A stretch of DNA of 64,000 nt. It comes from Maribacter sp. HTCC2170 (GTDB lineage: Bacteria > Bacteroidota > Bacteroidia > Flavobacteriales > Flavobacteriaceae). Within the stretch, counting starts at the first letter, position 1, and each line of letters opens with the position of its first letter. The translations under genes and the position numbers were made by a program. Below, one piece after another: positions 1-13,646 of this stretch. The notes beneath the pieces were generated by a model. The model searched no databases. It was not told the origin of the DNA and worked only from the letters and a program-made list of their open reading frames with translations. The DNA is taken from assembly GCF_000153165.2 (NCBI RefSeq), contig NC_014472.1, positions 1,609,501 to 1,673,500 of the forward strand. The letters are read 5' to 3'.

Positions 1-1
1 C

Positions 2-3000
2 ACAGGAGTAAGCCTTACAGCAACCGCAAGTGGAGGTGTAGCACCTTATTCCTATAGCCTTAACGGTGGCCCAACACAAGGTGGAAATATTTTTAATAAT
101 CTTACACCAGGTTCTTATACTGTAGTTGTTACTGATACCTATGGATGTCCTGGGACATCAAACAATATTACTATAGAACCACAACTGACTATTACACCGG
201 TTCTTACAAAAGAACTGGATTGTACCGTTTCTCCTGAAGCTATTATTGATATAACCATAAATGGGGGTTATGCTGGTTTTTCATATCAAGTAAATGGTGG
301 GGCAAGCGTAGCAGTAGTAGGAAACACTTTTACCTATAACACGGCCGTAGATGGCACCTTTATATTCCTGATTACAGACAACGAAGGATGTACAGCGCAA
401 ACTACAGTTATTGTTGATCCAATTACAAACCCGACTGCAACAAACAACCCGATTAATCCTACATGTGATGGGGCAACTGACGGTAGTGTTGAAATCGTAA
501 TTGACCCAAGCTTTGGAACAGCCCCATACCAAGTAAACTTTGATGGTGCTGGCTTATCATCTCAAACACTTTATACTGGTTTAACAGCTGGTACTTATAA
601 TTATGTTGTTGAGGACAGCAAAGGATGTACTTTCAATGGGAGTGTAACCCTTACTGCACCAAACCCAATGGCTGCAGATGCTATATTAACACAGCCGTAT
701 ACTTGTCTACAAGATGGAACCATCCAAGTTCAGAATATAACTGGAGGAACTCCGGGATATACTTATAGTATTGATGGTGTAACTTTTGGAGCTTCGGATA
801 CTTTTACCGGTCTCACGGACGGCACCTATACAATAACGGTAAGAGATGCCAGCTTATGTACTTTCATTACAACAGCGGTTATTATTCCCGCATTAGACCC
901 ACCAACGGACATATCTTTTAGTGCAACACCACCAAACTGTCCTGCTGAAACCTCTGATGTTACTCTAACAGTTACAGATGGAACAGGTGCAATTACCTAT
1001 GAAATAACTGCACCAGTTTCAATAAACAACGGAACAAATAATATATTCACTGGTCTTGCACCAGACACTTACACATTCTTGGTGACAGATGCCAACGGAT
1101 GTACTTATACCGAAAATTATACCATTAACCCGGTTACCCCTATCGATGTTGTTGGAATATTAGTTGATAATGTTTCATGCTTTGGGTCTGCTGACGGAGC
1201 GGTGGATTATACCGTAAGCGGGTTTTCAACAACTTACCAATACACAATTAATGGAGGAGCAGCTATTACAGGGCAATCAACTACTACCATAAACCTTACT
1301 GGACTTGTTGCTGACAATTATGTTATCGTAGTTACGGACGAAACAACCAATTGCACAAATACCACAACAGTTACAGTAAATGATCCACCATCGACTTTAG
1401 TAATTGATAGTATTACACCAACAGATCCGACTTGTACTGGAGACGGAACCGTTACAATTGACGTATCTGGAGGTTGGGTAGGATATACATACGAGATTAT
1501 TGATCCAAGTGCAGCTTCAACTACAAATACTTCGGGTACATTCACTGGTCTTTCAGACACCTCTGGAGCTTATACGGTAAATGTTACCGATGCTAATGGC
1601 TGCGTTGTATCTGGTAATTTCACGTTGAACCCAACGGTGTCACCGGTACTTAGTGTTAGCGCCAATAGTCTTTGTTATGATAGCACAACCGGACTTGTTT
1701 TAACGGCTGCTGTAACTTCAGGAGGAGAAGCGCCATTCCAATACCGTTTAAACGGTGGCGCCTATCAAAGTGATGTTGATTTCACAGGATTAGGACCAGG
1801 AAGTTATACAGTAGAAGTTATTGATAGTAAAAACTGTACCGCAAGTGCTAGTATTGATGTTTTCCCAACTTTAACAGCCTCTGCAGCCCTAATTAAGGAT
1901 TTAGATTGTACTGCAACTCCAGATGCTGAAATAAGCATAAATATTGCTGGAGGAAATCCAGCGTTCACTTATGAGGTAATTAGAGATGGAAGTACCATAC
2001 TTGCTAGTACGGCTGTTCCAAGTATACCTTTTTCATACTTTACCACAACAGCTGGTACCTATGAATTTATAATTACAGATACTGAAAGTTGTACGGTTAC
2101 TACAAACCAAATAGTTGTTACAGATAACAATCCTCCAACAGTAGTTGAAGTAATAACCGAGCCACTTTGTAATACAAGTGCGGATGGTGTTGCAGAACTA
2201 CAAATAAGCGGTGGATCAACACCTTATCAAATTGTTTTTGATGGTAGTGCACCATCAACACAAACTATCTATGCAGGTTTAGTTGCAGGAACATACAATT
2301 ACACAGTTACTGATGCTAAAGGTTGTGTAACAAATGATAGTGTTACATTGACCGCACCTACTGTAGTTGCTCCAGGAACAATCAATTTAGTTCAAGAATA
2401 TCGTTGTGATAATGCTTCAGCTACCATACAAGTTACCGGCTATTCAGGGGGTACTCCTGGCTATGAATTCAGTATTGATGGTATCAATTTCCAGCCATCA
2501 GATACATTCAACACTGGAATTACGACTGGTTCATATACTATCACGGTGAGAGATTCAAATGGTTGTGTGGCAATTACTCCCGCAATTGTAATAGATTCCC
2601 TTGACCCACCTACCGACCTTACTTTTGGTGCTTCCGCAATAACCTGCCCTGCACTAGTGTCTAATATTACTGTGTCTGTGGTAAATGGCACAGCGCCTTT
2701 CGTCTACGAAATTATCGCACCTGCGGGTAGCATTGTTAACAATGGCAATAGCAACTTATTTACAGGTTTATCCCCTGATACCTATACCTTCAGGGTAACT
2801 GACGATAAAGGTTGTCAGATAGAGGAAAGTTATACAGTTGTAGATATTCCACAAGTTACTGCGGTTTCTCAATTGACCAATAATGTTAGCTGTTTTGGTG
2901 CTTCTGATGGCGCATTCACGTTTACAGTTAGTGACTTCGCATCCACTTATAGTTACATTGTAACAGATGGTATGTCCTTGGTTGTACAATCTCAAAACAA

Positions 3001-6000
3001 TATTAATCTTACAACGCCAATAGCTGTTGCTGGATTTGCAGCTGACACTTATACCGTTACAATAACAGACGATACAACCAACTGTACAACAACAACCAGC
3101 ATGGTCATAAATGACCCTCCTGCTGCCCTGGATTTCACATTTACCAATACTCCTGTTACCTGTATTGAAAATAGCACTGTAACTGTAACTGCAACAGACG
3201 GTTGGGGCAGTTACGAATATCAATTGGAGAATACAGTAGGTCCTGCAATTGTTTATGCATACCAGAATTCTAATGTGTTTACTAATGTACCTGCAGGGAC
3301 TTACAACATTTACGTAAGAGATGCAGGAGGTTGTGTGGTAGATAAACCAATTACATTAACACCAGCTGATACACCTACTATTGCCTTAGATCCTGCTTCT
3401 GATTTTTGTTATGACGGAGGAAATCAGGCTTCATTTGTAATCAATATTACAGATGGTGTAGCTCCATATACTTATAGTATAGATGGAGGCGCTCAAACCG
3501 CCATTATTGGAAATCCTTTTACAACATCGAACCTAGCGCCAGGCACTTATAATATTCAGGTAACTGATGCCTATGGTTGTGTCTCCAATGTCCTAACGGA
3601 AACTATTGAGCCTCAATTAGCGGCAACTGCACTATTAACCCAAGATCTTTTATGCACAGGAAACGCTGTTATTGATGTAACTGTAAATGGTGGATATACG
3701 CCATATGCAACCTATCAGGTACAATTAAACGGTGGTGGATACGGTGCAACGACACCAATAATTGGCAATTCATTCACTTACAACGGTGCAGGTGCGGCAG
3801 GAACTTACCAGTTCTTGATTACCGATGCCAGAAATTGTACTGTAGAAACAAATGAAATTTTAATAACACCAACTGTAACTCCTCAAGCGACACCTGTTGT
3901 TACCGATGTTGCTTGCTTTGGTGGAGTTGATGGATCAGTTTTCATCGATGTTGATACTAGTTTTGGAACAGCGCCTTACACTATAAGTTTTAATGGAAGT
4001 GCATTCACGTCAACTACAACATATTCAGGCCTTGCAGCTGGCGTTTATCCTTTTATCGTAAGAGACTCAAGAGGTTGTGAACTCACAAGTAATGCCACAG
4101 TAGATGAACCATTGCAGATTTTATCTAATATGGTTGCAAGGGATGTTACTTGTAATCCTGGGGTTGGAAACAACTTAGGTGGGATAGATGTAACTATTAC
4201 ACAAGGTGGATTTACTAACTTTACTTATACCCTTTATGATAGCTCAAACAATATAGTTGTTTTGGGAAGTGGAGACCCCAACCCTGCAACAACAGCAAGT
4301 ACAACACATTCCTTCGATGGTGTTGATTTTGGTGATTATTATGTAAGAATAGTGGATGCCAACGGTTGCGAAAGCGACTTGGGGTCGGTACGTGTATTGT
4401 CAAATCCATATTTGAGTCTATCTGCATTTATTCCTCCACCGGATTGTCCAACGGGAGGAACAGCGGAAATCACTGGCTCAGGTGGATCGGGAGATTATAG
4501 CTTCCAGATATACGGAATTGGAACCGCTCCAACTACAGAAGTACCAGGCTTGCCCGGTGAGGAAATAGCAACATTTACAGGACTTAATCCTGGCCAGACT
4601 TATATTATTGAGGCGATTGATAACGTAAACCTTTGTACCAGTTATCAAGAAGTAATTATTCCGCCAGTATCGGCCATTACAATTGTGGTAGACAGTACAA
4701 CTGATATTACTTGTTCGGGTGCAGATGATGGTGTCATGACCTATACAGTAGATAATTATGATATAGGCGTTACTAATATAGATTATTCTATTCTTAATGC
4801 GTTGACCAACACACCTGTAGTAGGTGCTGGAACTTATTCAGGAACTATTGGGCCTGGACCTGCGGGTGGACCTCAAAGTTTGACGGTTACAGATCTACCC
4901 CCTGGTGACTATATACTTTTTGTTGAGGAATCTATTTTACCTTCATGTAGTAATACGACAACATTTAGAATTACCGAGCCAACACCTGTGGCTTTAAATT
5001 TAATTAACCAAATAGCAGCCAACTGTAATGATGATGCAGAGGTAACGGTTAGAGCTAGCGGTGGTACAGGACCCTATAGCTATGCATATGTAATTGACGG
5101 AGCAGCGGCTCCGGGAGCATTCCCAGAAGGATCAACATTTACTCTTGACCCTGTTGTTAGTTTGGTTTGGGATATATATGCCCAAGATTCAAACGGATGT
5201 ATTTCTCCATTACTGGATGTTACCATTACAGAAGATCCCACCCCATTAATAAGTGTAGCTCTTAACGATCAATGTACAGCTGACGAAGGTTTATTCTCTG
5301 TAGATATTACCTTAGATGCAATTGGTATAGTGCCGCACACAATTAGTATTGACGGAGGTGCGCCACAGGCGAGTTCATTGGTTTTGGTAAGTGATGTAAT
5401 GACAGTTTCTAACTTAAGTTCAGGTGCACATTCATTTACAATCACTGATGCCAATGGTTGTACGGAGACCGAAAATATTACGATTTTTCCTCCTTTGGAT
5501 TTAATCGCGAACATTTCGGCTTCAGATAACTGCGTCCCAGCAAACTCAGGGGAGGTTACAGTTACTGCCAGTGGTGGTTCTGGAAACTATAGTTATACTC
5601 AAATAACTCCAGCAGGACCAACACAAGCTTCAGGAATATTTACTGGACTTACACATTCTATAGCTTATACTTTTGAAGTAGAGGATACAACAACAAATTG
5701 CACAACTCCGGTAACAATTACCTTACCCGCACCTGCAATTCCGACATTTACTTTGGACGCAACAGATGTTAGTTGTTTTGGTGGAAATGATGGTACAATC
5801 ACAGCTACATTAAATCCAGGCAATATTGATGTTGCCTATGAATATAGTTTAGATGGAGGAACAACAAGACAACCTTCAAATGTATTTACTGGGCTAACTC
5901 AAGGCACATATAATGTTACTGTAATATCAGCCAAAGGTTGTCAAGCTACTTTGCCTATTGATGTTGATGAACCGACTCAACTGGATATTTCAGCATCTGC

Positions 6001-9000
6001 GTCTGCCTTTAATTGTACAGATTTGGCCAGTACCATTAGCGTAACTGTTAATGATGCCACCCCTGGAAATCCTTCAGGTACAAGCCCATATGTTTATAGT
6101 TTTGACGGTGGTGTGAATTTCCAAACTGCCAGTACTTTTGAAGTGCCATTTGGCTCACCAAATGTTACTGTTGTTGTTCGGGATGCAAATGGTTGTGAAG
6201 ACAATGCGATTGTAGCTATTCCTACCATGCAGGAGGTTACGGCGGTTATCAACCAAAACCAAGTGATTGACTGTAACAACGGACAAGAAATAATTGAAAT
6301 TGTCGCTTCAAACGGTTCGGGAACATACACATATACCGAACTACCAAGCGCTAATGTGGTAGCCGACCCAGCAAATATTGTTCTGACCGCACCAGGAACC
6401 TATGTTTATGAAATTACTGATACGGTAACCAATTGTTCGGTTATAGTCCAACATACAATTGCGCCTTATGATTTAATAGATGTAACGGCCGTTGTGACAA
6501 ATAATGCCACTTGTAGTGATAGCTCTGACGGTATAATTGAGGTTACAATCACGGGCTATATAGGAACCTTTGATTATGAAGTCTTTGATGCTACTGGCAC
6601 AGCTGTTGCTGGAACGAACAACTCTGATAACGCAACGAGTGATCCATATATATTCAATGTTGCTTCAACACTTCCTGCAGGAATTTATTCTGTGCGAATA
6701 ACCGAAACCGCATTCCCTGAATGTGTTGGTACATCCAATAATGTAACTATTGATGCTCCTGAACCTTTGGCCTTGACATTAATCAGTAATGTTAATGCGA
6801 ACTGTAACGAAGCCAATGCGATAGTTACCATGCAGGCTACTGGTGGCACAGCAGGATATAATTATGGTGCCTCAATAAGTGGCGCTGGTGATCCTGGTGT
6901 TTATCCTTTTGATAATACCATTGAATTAGACCCAACAACAAGCTTAAATTGGGATATATATGTCCAAGATGCAAACGGGTGTGTTATTGCCGTACCATTT
7001 GCGATTACTGTAGATACTGATACAACACCTGATATTTCTTTGGTTATCGATGATGAATGTGCAGATGAGGGCAGTTTTGCAATAACAGTTTCTTTAGATG
7101 CTATCAATACAGGTGTAGCTCCTTATACTATGAGTATAAATGGAGGTGCTTTCCAAAGTATTGCCAGCTTCCCATATAACTATACTGGCTTAACGGCTGG
7201 AGCATATGTTATTGAGATAAGAGATGCCAATAATTGTGGTGAAATAGAGAATATTACCATTGAGCCAGAATTAACCGCAAATGCAATTGCCCTTACCCAA
7301 CCGACATGTGTCACAAACGATGGTGTGATTGAATTTACAGTCAGTGGTGGGTCCGGTGCATATACTGCAGTACTTTTACGTTCTGATCTTACACCAACAG
7401 GTATAGCCCCAACTGGAAACCAATTTACGGGAGTTGCATTTGGTGATTATATTGTGAGAATTACCGACAATACACTGGGCACACCAAATTGTGTTGCCGA
7501 TGCGCCTATCTCATTAGAAGAACCAACTGCAGTAACGCTAGATACTACACAAAAAACAGATATTACCTGTTTTGGCGATGCAAATGGAACTATTACGATT
7601 AGTTTAATAACTCCAGCAAATGGAGTAAATGACAATCCACCCTATACTTATTTAATAGATAATGGTGTGGATCCGACAATAACCAATGATACGGGCATAT
7701 TCACAGGATTAAATTCAGGAATATATACTATTACGGTCACTTCCGATAGAGGTTGTGTTGAAACAGACAGCATTGAAATTATAGAACCAACGCAATTGGT
7801 GGCCAGCGCCAGTGCAACTGATTTCGCCTGTGCTCTTGATAATACGGTAAATGAGTCGATCCTTACGATAGATGTTCCAGTTACAGGAAGCGCCCCATAT
7901 TCATACAGTATTGACGGAATAAATTTCTTTACAACTAATACATTCAATATTATTGATACAGGCGCGATTCAGAACATTACAGCAACTGTTAGGGATAATA
8001 ATGGTTGTATGGATACTGACGCTGTAACAATCAACCCATTACCAACTATTACCGATGCAACGGTATCTTTGGTAAATGCTATTACTTGTTCAAATCCAGA
8101 AACTGTACGTGTAACCGTAGTTGGAGGATCGGGAGATTTTACTTTCGAGCAACTCCCAAGTGGTCCATCACAAAGTCTAGTGAGTACTACTGCAGATTTC
8201 ACACTGACTACTCCTGGTGATTATACATTCAGGGTAACAGACAATGTAACCGGTTGTTACTTTACAACATTACCATATACTGTTGCTCCTTATGATCTTA
8301 TTGAAGTTGTTGCCGCTCCCGTAGCTCCAGTAACTTGTTTTGGGGATTCTGATGGGCAAATGAGTATTCAGGTAAACAATTATTTAGGTAATTATACTTA
8401 TCAGATATTTGATAATACAGCAACGGCAATAGGTGCGGTTGTGGCTACTGACACATCTGTAAACCCAAGAATTTTAACAGGACTTCCTGCAGGAAACTAT
8501 TATGTGGAAGTGATTGCAACAGACGTTCCTTTCTGTGATGCCTTATCAAACACTGTTACGATAGAATCACCAGACGCAGCAGTGAGTTTAATCGAAATTA
8601 GTAACATCAATGCGAATTGTAATATTGGTGCCCAAGTAAGTGTTCAGGCCAGCGGTGGAACTCCAGGTTATACATATGCATTTGTACCAACAACAACCTC
8701 TCCGACAGGATTGTACACCTCAAGTGCCAGTGCGGTATTGACACCGGCTACATATCCAACAGATTATGATGTTTATGTACAGGATTCTAGAGGTTGTACG
8801 ACTTTTATAACAATAACAGTGGACGAAGATCCAATGCCAACGGTTACAGCCCCAGTATATGCTACGGATCAATGTGCTTCAGACGGAACAACATATACTT
8901 TTGATGTGGTAGGAACTGGTATTGCACCTCTTGAATATAGTGTTGGAAATGGTTACCAAACAAGCAATACAATTATTGTTTCTGCAGCTGGAACCTATAC

Positions 9001-12000
9001 CGTTACGGTTAGAGATGCCAACGGTTGTTTGTCTACAGATACCATTACAATATTGCCACCTCTTGGTTTGACCCCACTTGGTACCGTACAACCAAGTTGT
9101 GCATTAAATGATGGAGAAATTACAATAACTGCAAACGGAGGTTCTGGAAGCTACGAATATGATCTTCTTGATGGTGGTAACGTGAGTATTACCGGTGGAG
9201 TGCGTCAGCCATCCAATGTGTTTGCCGGTCTAGCACCAGATACGTATACTGCCATTGTTTATGACACAAGCGGTTCAGGCTGTGACGCACAGGCTCCTAT
9301 AACTTTAGAGACACCTACACCTGTAGTATTCACATATGTTCAGGAAAATGTCTCTTGTTTCGGAGGCAATGATGGATCTATCGAGGTAATCCTTGATCCT
9401 TCAAACGACAATCCTCCATATACTTATACCTTGAATGATGGTGTGAATCCACCAACAGTTCAAACCAGTAATATATTCACTGGTTTGGTACAAGGCTCTT
9501 ATGATATTACGGTGACTTCCGATCGAGCGTGTTCAGACACACAGACAGTTGTGATATCTGAACCTGTAGCAATCGATGTTACTGCTACCGCCACAACATT
9601 TGTTTGTAATCCAAGCAATACGGTTTCTGTTGCTACAATTACTGCGACTGGTGCAGATGGGACAGCTCCATATACATACAGTATCGACGGAACCAATTTC
9701 TTCACCTCAAATACTTTTGATGTGGTTGACACAGGTGTGGTTCAAAATATCTCTGTTACAATAATGGACGACAATGGTTGTACCGATACAACAAGTGTTA
9801 TCATTGATCCAATCAATACATTCACAGCTACTGTTACTTTAATTGACGCAATAACCTGTGTAAATGGAAGGGAAGAAGTGATCATCACAGTAGCTGATGA
9901 CGGTAATCTTGCTAATAATTATACATATGAATTATTGCCTATTGGTAACCCGAATGGTTCCTTAACTGGTACACCCACGAATGTTACGGCCGAGTTTGAT
10001 TTAACCGCCGTAGGTAGTTATACCTTTAGAATCACCGACACAAACACTGGTTGTTATGTTGATACATTACCTTACGAAATAGCTCCTTATGATTTAATTG
10101 AAGTTACTGCAACTGCAATTGATCCTGTGATATGCTTTGGAGATGGTAACGGTTCATTGGAAATAAATATTTCTGGTTATACTGGAACTTATGATTATCA
10201 GCTTTATGATGATGCAAACAATGCTATTGGTGTAGTTGTTAGTACAGATACAAGTGTTAACCCTAGATTAATTAGTGGGTTAGACGGTGGTAATTATTAT
10301 GTTACAGTTACTGAAACCACAGTGCCTTTCTGTAATGACGATACCAATATGGTTACCGTTTTATCGCCAGATATGCCATTGACTGAAGTGACTACAGTGC
10401 TTGCTGAAGTAGAATGTACCGATGATCAAGGTGAAATAAGAGTGAATCCTACAGGTGGTGTAGCGCCTTATGACATTACCTTAACCAACACGACTACTGC
10501 AGAAGTATATGATACAGCATTTGATGTAAATGCTGCTGTATTCGCTGGCTTATCAGCAGGTGATTATAGTGTAAATATTGTCGATGCAGGTGGATGTTCA
10601 ATTACTAACCCATACCCTGTTTTATTTGTAATGCCCATAGCTGTTACGGCCAATGCCATTCCTTTAAATACTGCATTGATATGTTATGGTGACACTACAG
10701 GAACTGTTTCTGCCACAAACGTAATAAATGGTAGTGGTAATTATGAATATCAACTAAACTATTACGATGCTTCAAATACGTTTATTGAATTTACATCAGC
10801 AAGGCAAACAAGTGACACCTTTAACAGCTTAGGGGCTGGAATCTATAGTATTACTGTTTCTGATGGATGGAACTGTGATGTTGAAACCAACAAAGTAACA
10901 ATCACTGAACCCACATTAATTGAAGCAACACTGATTCGCACAGATCCTTTGACCTGTGCAACTGGGGTAGAGTTTGAATTAAGTGCAACTGGTGGTAGTG
11001 GTACTTATGAGTACAGTTTAGATAATGTAACATTTAGTCCAATGACCAGTAACCCAATGCCATTGCCTGAAACAGGCACCTTGGGTGCAGGTTCTCATCA
11101 GTACTATGTTAGGGATTTGGGCGGGGCTTGTGAATCGGTAGCTTCTAACCAAATTACTGAAAACGCAATTGTACCGCTGGCTCTAATTGTTGATAGATCA
11201 GCTGCAATAATCAATTGCAATGGTGATGCCACAGCAATCATTTATGCAAGCGCAGAAGGTGGATTGGGTAACTATCAATATGAATTATATACCAATGCCG
11301 CCTTAACATTGGCCTCTAGAATTGCCGGACCGCAGAGTTTGGGTGAGTTCACGGGTCTTGCTGCTGGCACATATTATGTGAATGTATATAGTGAAGATTG
11401 TGTTGCCCCTGCTGAAGAGGTAATCATTACTGAGCCTGTACCTTTAACTTACACAGAAGATGTTGTAGATGTTAGCTGTTTTGGCGACACCAATGGTAGT
11501 ATTACAGTAACACTTTCTGGTGGATCCGGTGGATATCAATATGCGATTTCACCTAATTTAAATCAGTTTGATACGGTCAATACATTTACCAATTTGTCTC
11601 CTGGTGATTATACAGTTATTGCCCAGGACATGAACGGTTGTTTCGAGATGTTGGATTATACTATTAATCAGCCTGCAATGATGCAGATATCTGCAACTTC
11701 CACCCCTGAAATATGTGTAGGTGAAGAAAATGGTACGATTACGGTTTCAATATCTGGCGGTACTGCGCCATATAGCATAAGTCTAAATGATTTATCAAAT
11801 TTTGTACAAGATAGAGTGGATTTCACCGATCTTGCAGCTGGAAATTACTTGTTGTTTGTAAGAGATGCGCAAGGTTGTGAAGATAATCTGGTCGTTGAAG
11901 TTGCTCCTGGTGTTAACCTAAATGCCACAGTAGATCCAATCTACGAGTGTACCGGAGACACACCAAACAACTATATTGAAGTGACCCTTGAGGACTCTTC

Positions 12001-12637
12001 AGTTGCTGGTGATGTCATGTACGCTATTGATTCTCTGGATCCACTGGATATGCAATTGACTCCAGACTTTGCCGATATAGCCCCTGGAATGCATCAATTG
12101 ACTATTGCACACTCAAACGGCTGTGTAAATCAAATTGATTTTGAAATCCAAGCATTTGAACCTTTGACCTTAGAGTTGCAAAACAATAATATCAACGAAA
12201 TAACAGCTATTGCAACAGGTGGAAGCGGTGTTTATACCTTTTATTTTGATGGAGATGATAACGGAGATGACAATACGTATTTCATTAATAGGACTGACAC
12301 ATTTGAAGTTAGGGTAGTTGATGAATTGGGCTGTGAAGTGGTTGCGATGATAGCTATGGAGTTCATAGATATTGAAATTCCTAATTTCTTTACTCCCGAC
12401 GGAGATGGTAATAATGACTTCTGGATTCCAGAGAATTTAGAAGGGTTCCCTGAGATACTAATAAAAATTTATGATCGTTATGGTAGAGTAGTAGAAGATA
12501 ACGTTGTCGACCAAAATGGATGGGATGGTACTTACCATGGAGCCGAACTACCTACGGGTGACTATTGGTACATTATTAAACTACAAGGAGAAAATGATGA
12601 TAGAGAATTCGTAGGACATTTTACCTTGTATAGATAA
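2..12637 (+). CDS. Giant SprB-repeat surface adhesin with type B T9SS sorting domain, 5' end outside the window
   Basis: The frame is open from the first bases, so the N-terminus and any signal peptide lie upstream; 4211 residues are visible. The protein is a chain of roughly fifty immunoglobulin-like modules of about 80 residues. Each has a Cys near its start (often CFGGNDG or CFGDSDG), a GGxxPYxYS core, a TGLxxGTYT turn and a closing DANGC. These match SprB repeats, known from the mobile gliding adhesin SprB of Flavobacterium johnsoniae. The last ~88 residues ([14 protein letters not shown], then KIYDRYGR and GWDGTYHG) are a CHU_C/gliding-type C-terminal domain, which directs export by the type IX secretion system. 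It is therefore probably displayed on the cell surface as a gliding or attachment adhesin. The PorP/SprF gene 18 bp downstream fits this. The internal ATG at 668 lies inside a module and is not the start. The modules follow a seven-domain super-repeat. Confidence 0.93.
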   Translation, partial: TGVSLTATASGGVAPYSYSLNGGPTQGGNIFNNLTPGSYTVVVTDTYGCPGTSNNITIEPQLTITPVLTKELDCTVSPEAIIDITINGGYAGFSYQVNGGASVAVVGNTFTYNTAVDGTFIFLITDNEGCTAQTTVIVDPITNPTATNNPINPTCDGATDGSVEIVIDPSFGTAPYQVNFDGAGLSSQTLYTGLTAGTYNYVVEDSKGCTFNGSVTLTAPNPMAADAILTQPYTCLQDGTIQVQNITGGTPGYTYSIDGVTFGASDTFTGLTDGTYTITVRDASLCTFITTAVIIPALDPPTDISFSATPPNCPAETSDVTLTVTDGTGAITYEITAPVSINNGTNNIFTGLAPDTYTFLVTDANGCTYTENYTINPVTPIDVVGILVDNVSCFGSADGAVDYTVSGFSTTYQYTINGGAAITGQSTTTINLTGLVADNYVIVVTDETTNCTNTTTVTVNDPPSTLVIDSITPTDPTCTGDGTVTIDVSGGWVGYTYEIIDPSAASTTNTSGTFTGLSDTSGAYTVNVTDANGCVVSGNFTLNPTVSPVLSVSANSLCYDSTTGLVLTAAVTSGGEAPFQYRLNGGAYQSDVDFTGLGPGSYTVEVIDSKNCTASASIDVFPTLTASAALIKDLDCTATPDAEISINIAGGNPAFTYEVIRDGSTILASTAVPSIPFSYFTTTAGTYEFIITDTESCTVTTNQIVVTDNNPPTVVEVITEPLCNTSADGVAELQISGGSTPYQIVFDGSAPSTQTIYAGLVAGTYNYTVTDAKGCVTNDSVTLTAPTVVAPGTINLVQEYRCDNASATIQVTGYSGGTPGYEFSIDGINFQPSDTFNTGITTGSYTITVRDSNGCVAITPAIVIDSLDPPTDLTFGASAITCPALVSNITVSVVNGTAPFVYEIIAPAGSIVNNGNSNLFTGLSPDTYTFRVTDDKGCQIEESYTVVDIPQVTAVSQLTNNVSCFGASDGAFTFTVSDFASTYSYIVTDGMSLVVQSQNNINLTTPIAVAGFAADTYTVTITDDTTNCTTTTSMVINDPPAALDFTFTNTPVTCIENSTVTVTATDGWGSYEYQLENTVGPAIVYAYQNSNVFTNVPAGTYNIYVRDAGGCVVDKPITLTPADTPTIALDPASDFCYDGGNQASFVINITDGVAPYTYSIDGGAQTAIIGNPFTTSNLAPGTYNIQVTDAYGCVSNVLTETIEPQLAATALLTQDLLCTGNAVIDVTVNGGYTPYATYQVQLNGGGYGATTPIIGNSFTYNGAGAAGTYQFLITDARNCTVETNEILITPTVTPQATPVVTDVACFGGVDGSVFIDVDTSFGTAPYTISFNGSAFTSTTTYSGLAAGVYPFIVRDSRGCELTSNATVDEPLQILSNMVARDVTCNPGVGNNLGGIDVTITQGGFTNFTYTLYDSSNNIVVLGSGDPNPATTASTTHSFDGVDFGDYYVRIVDANGCESDLGSVRVLSNPYLSLSAFIPPPDCPTGGTAEITGSGGSGDYSFQIYGIGTAPTTEVPGLPGEEIATFTGLNPGQTYIIEAIDNVNLCTSYQEVIIPPVSAITIVVDSTTDITCSGADDGVMTYTVDNYDIGVTNIDYSILNALTNTPVVGAGTYSGTIGPGPAGGPQSLTVTDLPPGDYILFVEESILPSCSNTTTFRITEPTPVALNLINQIAANCNDDAEVTVRASGGTGPYSYAYVIDGAAAPGAFPEGSTFTLDPVVSLVWDIYAQDSNGCISPLLDVTITEDPTPLISVALNDQCTADEGLFSVDITLDAIGIVPHTISIDGGAPQASSLVLVSDVMTVSNLSSGAHSFTITDANGCTETENITIFPPLDLIANISASDNCVPANSGEVTVTASGGSGNYSYTQITPAGPTQASGIFTGLTHSIAYTFEVEDTTTNCTTPVTITLPAPAIPTFTLDATDVSCFGGNDGTITATLNPGNIDVAYEYSLDGGTTRQPSNVFTGLTQGTYNVTVISAKGCQATLPIDVDEPTQLDISASASAFNCTDLASTISVTVNDATPGNPSGTSPYVYSFDGGVNFQTASTFEVPFGSPNVTVVVRDANGCEDNAIVAIPTMQEVTAVINQNQVIDCNNGQEIIEIVASNGSGTYTYTELPSANVVADPANIVLTAPGTYVYEITDTVTNCSVIVQHTIAPYDLIDVTAVVTNNATCSDSSDGIIEVTITGYIGTFDYEVFDATGTAVAGTNNSDNATSDPYIFNVASTLPAGIYSVRITETAFPECVGTSNNVTIDAPEPLALTLISNVNANCNEANAIVTMQATGGTAGYNYGASISGAGDPGVYPFDNTIELDPTTSLNWDIYVQDANGCVIAVPFAITVDTDTTPDISLVIDDECADEGSFAITVSLDAINTGVAPYTMSINGGAFQSIASFPYNYTGLTAGAYVIEIRDANNCGEIENITIEPELTANAIALTQPTCVTNDGVIEFTVSGGSGAYTAVLLRSDLTPTGIAPTGNQFTGVAFGDYIVRITDNTLGTPNCVADAPISLEEPTAVTLDTTQKTDITCFGDANGTITISLITPANGVNDNPPYTYLIDNGVDPTITNDTGIFTGLNSGIYTITVTSDRGCVETDSIEIIEPTQLVASASATDFACALDNTVNESILTIDVPVTGSAPYSYSIDGINFFTTNTFNIIDTGAIQNITATVRDNNGCMDTDAVTINPLPTITDATVSLVNAITCSNPETVRVTVVGGSGDFTFEQLPSGPSQSLVSTTADFTLTTPGDYTFRVTDNVTGCYFTTLPYTVAPYDLIEVVAAPVAPVTCFGDSDGQMSIQVNNYLGNYTYQIFDNTATAIGAVVATDTSVNPRILTGLPAGNYYVEVIATDVPFCDALSNTVTIESPDAAVSLIEISNINANCNIGAQVSVQASGGTPGYTYAFVPTTTSPTGLYTSSASAVLTPATYPTDYDVYVQDSRGCTTFITITVDEDPMPTVTAPVYATDQCASDGTTYTFDVVGTGIAPLEYSVGNGYQTSNTIIVSAAGTYTVTVRDANGCLSTDTITILPPLGLTPLGTVQPSCALNDGEITITANGGSGSYEYDLLDGGNVSITGGVRQPSNVFAGLAPDTYTAIVYDTSGSGCDAQAPITLETPTPVVFTYVQENVSCFGGNDGSIEVILDPSNDNPPYTYTLNDGVNPPTVQTSNIFTGLVQGSYDITVTSDRACSDTQTVVISEPVAIDVTATATTFVCNPSNTVSVATITATGADGTAPYTYSIDGTNFFTSNTFDVVDTGVVQNISVTIMDDNGCTDTTSVIIDPINTFTATVTLIDAITCVNGREEVIITVADDGNLANNYTYELLPIGNPNGSLTGTPTNVTAEFDLTAVGSYTFRITDTNTGCYVDTLPYEIAPYDLIEVTATAIDPVICFGDGNGSLEINISGYTGTYDYQLYDDANNAIGVVVSTDTSVNPRLISGLDGGNYYVTVTETTVPFCNDDTNMVTVLSPDMPLTEVTTVLAEVECTDDQGEIRVNPTGGVAPYDITLTNTTTAEVYDTAFDVNAAVFAGLSAGDYSVNIVDAGGCSITNPYPVLFVMPIAVTANAIPLNTALICYGDTTGTVSATNVINGSGNYEYQLNYYDASNTFIEFTSARQTSDTFNSLGAGIYSITVSDGWNCDVETNKVTITEPTLIEATLIRTDPLTCATGVEFELSATGGSGTYEYSLDNVTFSPMTSNPMPLPETGTLGAGSHQYYVRDLGGACESVASNQITENAIVPLALIVDRSAAIINCNGDATAIIYASAEGGLGNYQYELYTNAALTLASRIAGPQSLGEFTGLAAGTYYVNVYSEDCVAPAEEVIITEPVPLTYTEDVVDVSCFGDTNGSITVTLSGGSGGYQYAISPNLNQFDTVNTFTNLSPGDYTVIAQDMNGCFEMLDYTINQPAMMQISATSTPEICVGEENGTITVSISGGTAPYSISLNDLSNFVQDRVDFTDLAAGNYLLFVRDAQGCEDNLVVEVAPGVNLNATVDPIYECTGDTPNNYIEVTLEDSSVAGDVMYAIDSLDPLDMQLTPDFADIAPGMHQLTIAHSNGCVNQIDFEIQAFEPLTLELQNNNINEITAIATGGSGVYTFYFDGDDNGDDNTYFINRTDTFEVRVVDELGCEVVAMIAMEFIDIEIPNFFTPDGDGNNDFWIPENLEGFPEILIKIYDRYGRVVEDNVVDQNGWDGTYHGAELPTGDYWYIIKLQGENDDREFVGHFTLYR
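704..11380 (+). repeat. Seven-module super-repeat inside the adhesin gene
   Basis: Modules recur in a fixed order of seven types (A-G). Anchoring on the conserved Cys codon of module A gives copies at 704, 2405, 4151, 6014, 7829 and 9605, a spacing of 1701, 1746, 1863, 1815 and 1776 bp (567-621 codons). Module A is marked by SIDGxNF, C by a CFGxxDG or CSDSSDG start and the NNYLG/SGYTG type core, D by NANCN in later blocks, E by DQC or CYD, and G by CFGGNDG. Modules E, F and G of an earlier block occupy the first ~660 bp of the window. The register becomes hard to follow after about 10.2 kb. The units are diverged at DNA level, so this is old block duplication rather than a recent tandem array. 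Confidence 0.8.
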
Positions 12638-12655
12638 ACTTAACCTAAAACAATA

Positions 12656-13600
12656 ATGCGTAATAACTTATTGACATTTATGCTACTGGTAACTGCCCTT
12701 GCCCTAAATGGGCAAGAGCTTACCATACCCCAATTATCACAGTATTTGGCAGATAATCCTTTTGTGATGTCTCCAACTTATGCGGGAATCGGAGATCATG
12801 TGAAAATTCGTGTAAATGGACTTACACAATGGGTAGGAATCAAAGATGCACCAGATACACAGTCTCTTGCTGCAGACATGCGTATTGGTGAAAAGTCTGG
12901 AATTGGAGCCTTGCTTTATAACGATAGTAATGGCGAAACCAAACAAAGGGGGGCCAGAATGTCCTTTGCCCACCATTTGACTTTGGATAGGTACGATGAT
13001 GAATTCCTCTCTTTTGGATTGTCATATAACTTTAACCAGTTCAGAATTGATATAGAGAATTTTGATGCGCTTGACCCAAGTGTTACCGATGATAGGGCTA
13101 CAACCAACCACAACTTTGATGTGGGGGTTATGTATCGATACGATAAGTTCTATTTCAGTCTTAATGCTTCAAATTTATTGGATAAAGATCTTACTAGATT
13201 CAATCCGGTTTTTGAGCCAAATACGTTACGCAACTACTATGTATATACAGGATATAGATATACCAAAAACAAGAATAGTAAGCTAGAAATTGAACCTTCG
13301 GTTTTCTTTCAACTTTTTGAAAGTGATGGTAGATCAGTTACTGATTTAAATGTAAAATTTAGATGGTATGACTTTGAGGATTATTATTATGTAGGTGCTA
13401 CTTATCGCTTCTTAAATGATCAAATTGGTGACCCGCTTTATGTGGCTCCAATCGTTGGTCTTAAAAAGAATAATTTCTACTTCGGATATTCTTATCAGGT
13501 AATCTTGAACGAAATACTTGGTTACAGTACAGGAACACATGTTGTTACCTTAGGGGTTGACCTTTTCCAAGGTATAAGTAATTGTCGATGTACTTACTAG
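12656..13600 (+). CDS. PorP/SprF family type IX secretion system membrane protein
   Basis: The 314-residue protein has a signal peptide (about residues 1-19, ending LALNG) and then a series of alternating strands with aromatic ends typical of an outer-membrane beta-barrel. The N-terminal PQLSQYLADNPFVMSPTYAG and the later VKIRVNGLTQW are characteristic of the PorP/SprF family. In F. johnsoniae SprF is needed for secretion of the adhesin SprB, and such genes usually sit directly after large adhesins with type B C-terminal domains. Only 18 bp separate it from the adhesin stop, so the two are very probably co-transcribed, and this protein is likely the dedicated outer-membrane anchor or secretion partner. 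The partnership is inferred from context. No terminator hairpin is evident after it. Confidence 0.93.
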   Translation: MRNNLLTFMLLVTALALNGQELTIPQLSQYLADNPFVMSPTYAGIGDHVKIRVNGLTQWVGIKDAPDTQSLAADMRIGEKSGIGALLYNDSNGETKQRGARMSFAHHLTLDRYDDEFLSFGLSYNFNQFRIDIENFDALDPSVTDDRATTNHNFDVGVMYRYDKFYFSLNASNLLDKDLTRFNPVFEPNTLRNYYVYTGYRYTKNKNSKLEIEPSVFFQLFESDGRSVTDLNVKFRWYDFEDYYYVGATYRFLNDQIGDPLYVAPIVGLKKNNFYFGYSYQVILNEILGYSTGTHVVTLGVDLFQGISNCRCTY

Positions 13601-13627
13601 TTCTTTCATTGGTTTGACCTAAGTTTG
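13601..13627 (+). promoter_or_regulatory. Possible folB promoter (-7 element)
   Basis: TAAGTTTG at 13620-13627 matches the flavobacterial -7 consensus TAnnTTTG exactly. The -33 element is weak: TTC at 13601-13603 with a 16-bp spacer instead of TTG. Transcription would begin about 10 bp before the folB ATG at 13647. Confidence 0.4.
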
Positions 13628-13646
13628 CGTAAAATAGCATTATTTA

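Noticed and set aside
2768-3223. Long minus-strand frames inside the adhesin gene (for example here and at 7648-7947).
   Set aside because: They are antisense frames created by the low-complexity Thr/Gly/Asp-rich coding sequence. They have no family resemblance and contradict the strong plus-strand coding signal.
704-11380. Regular repetition that could suggest a CRISPR array or DNA satellite.
   Set aside because: The repetition is at protein-module level with strongly diverged DNA, no constant repeat of 20-50 bp and no spacers.
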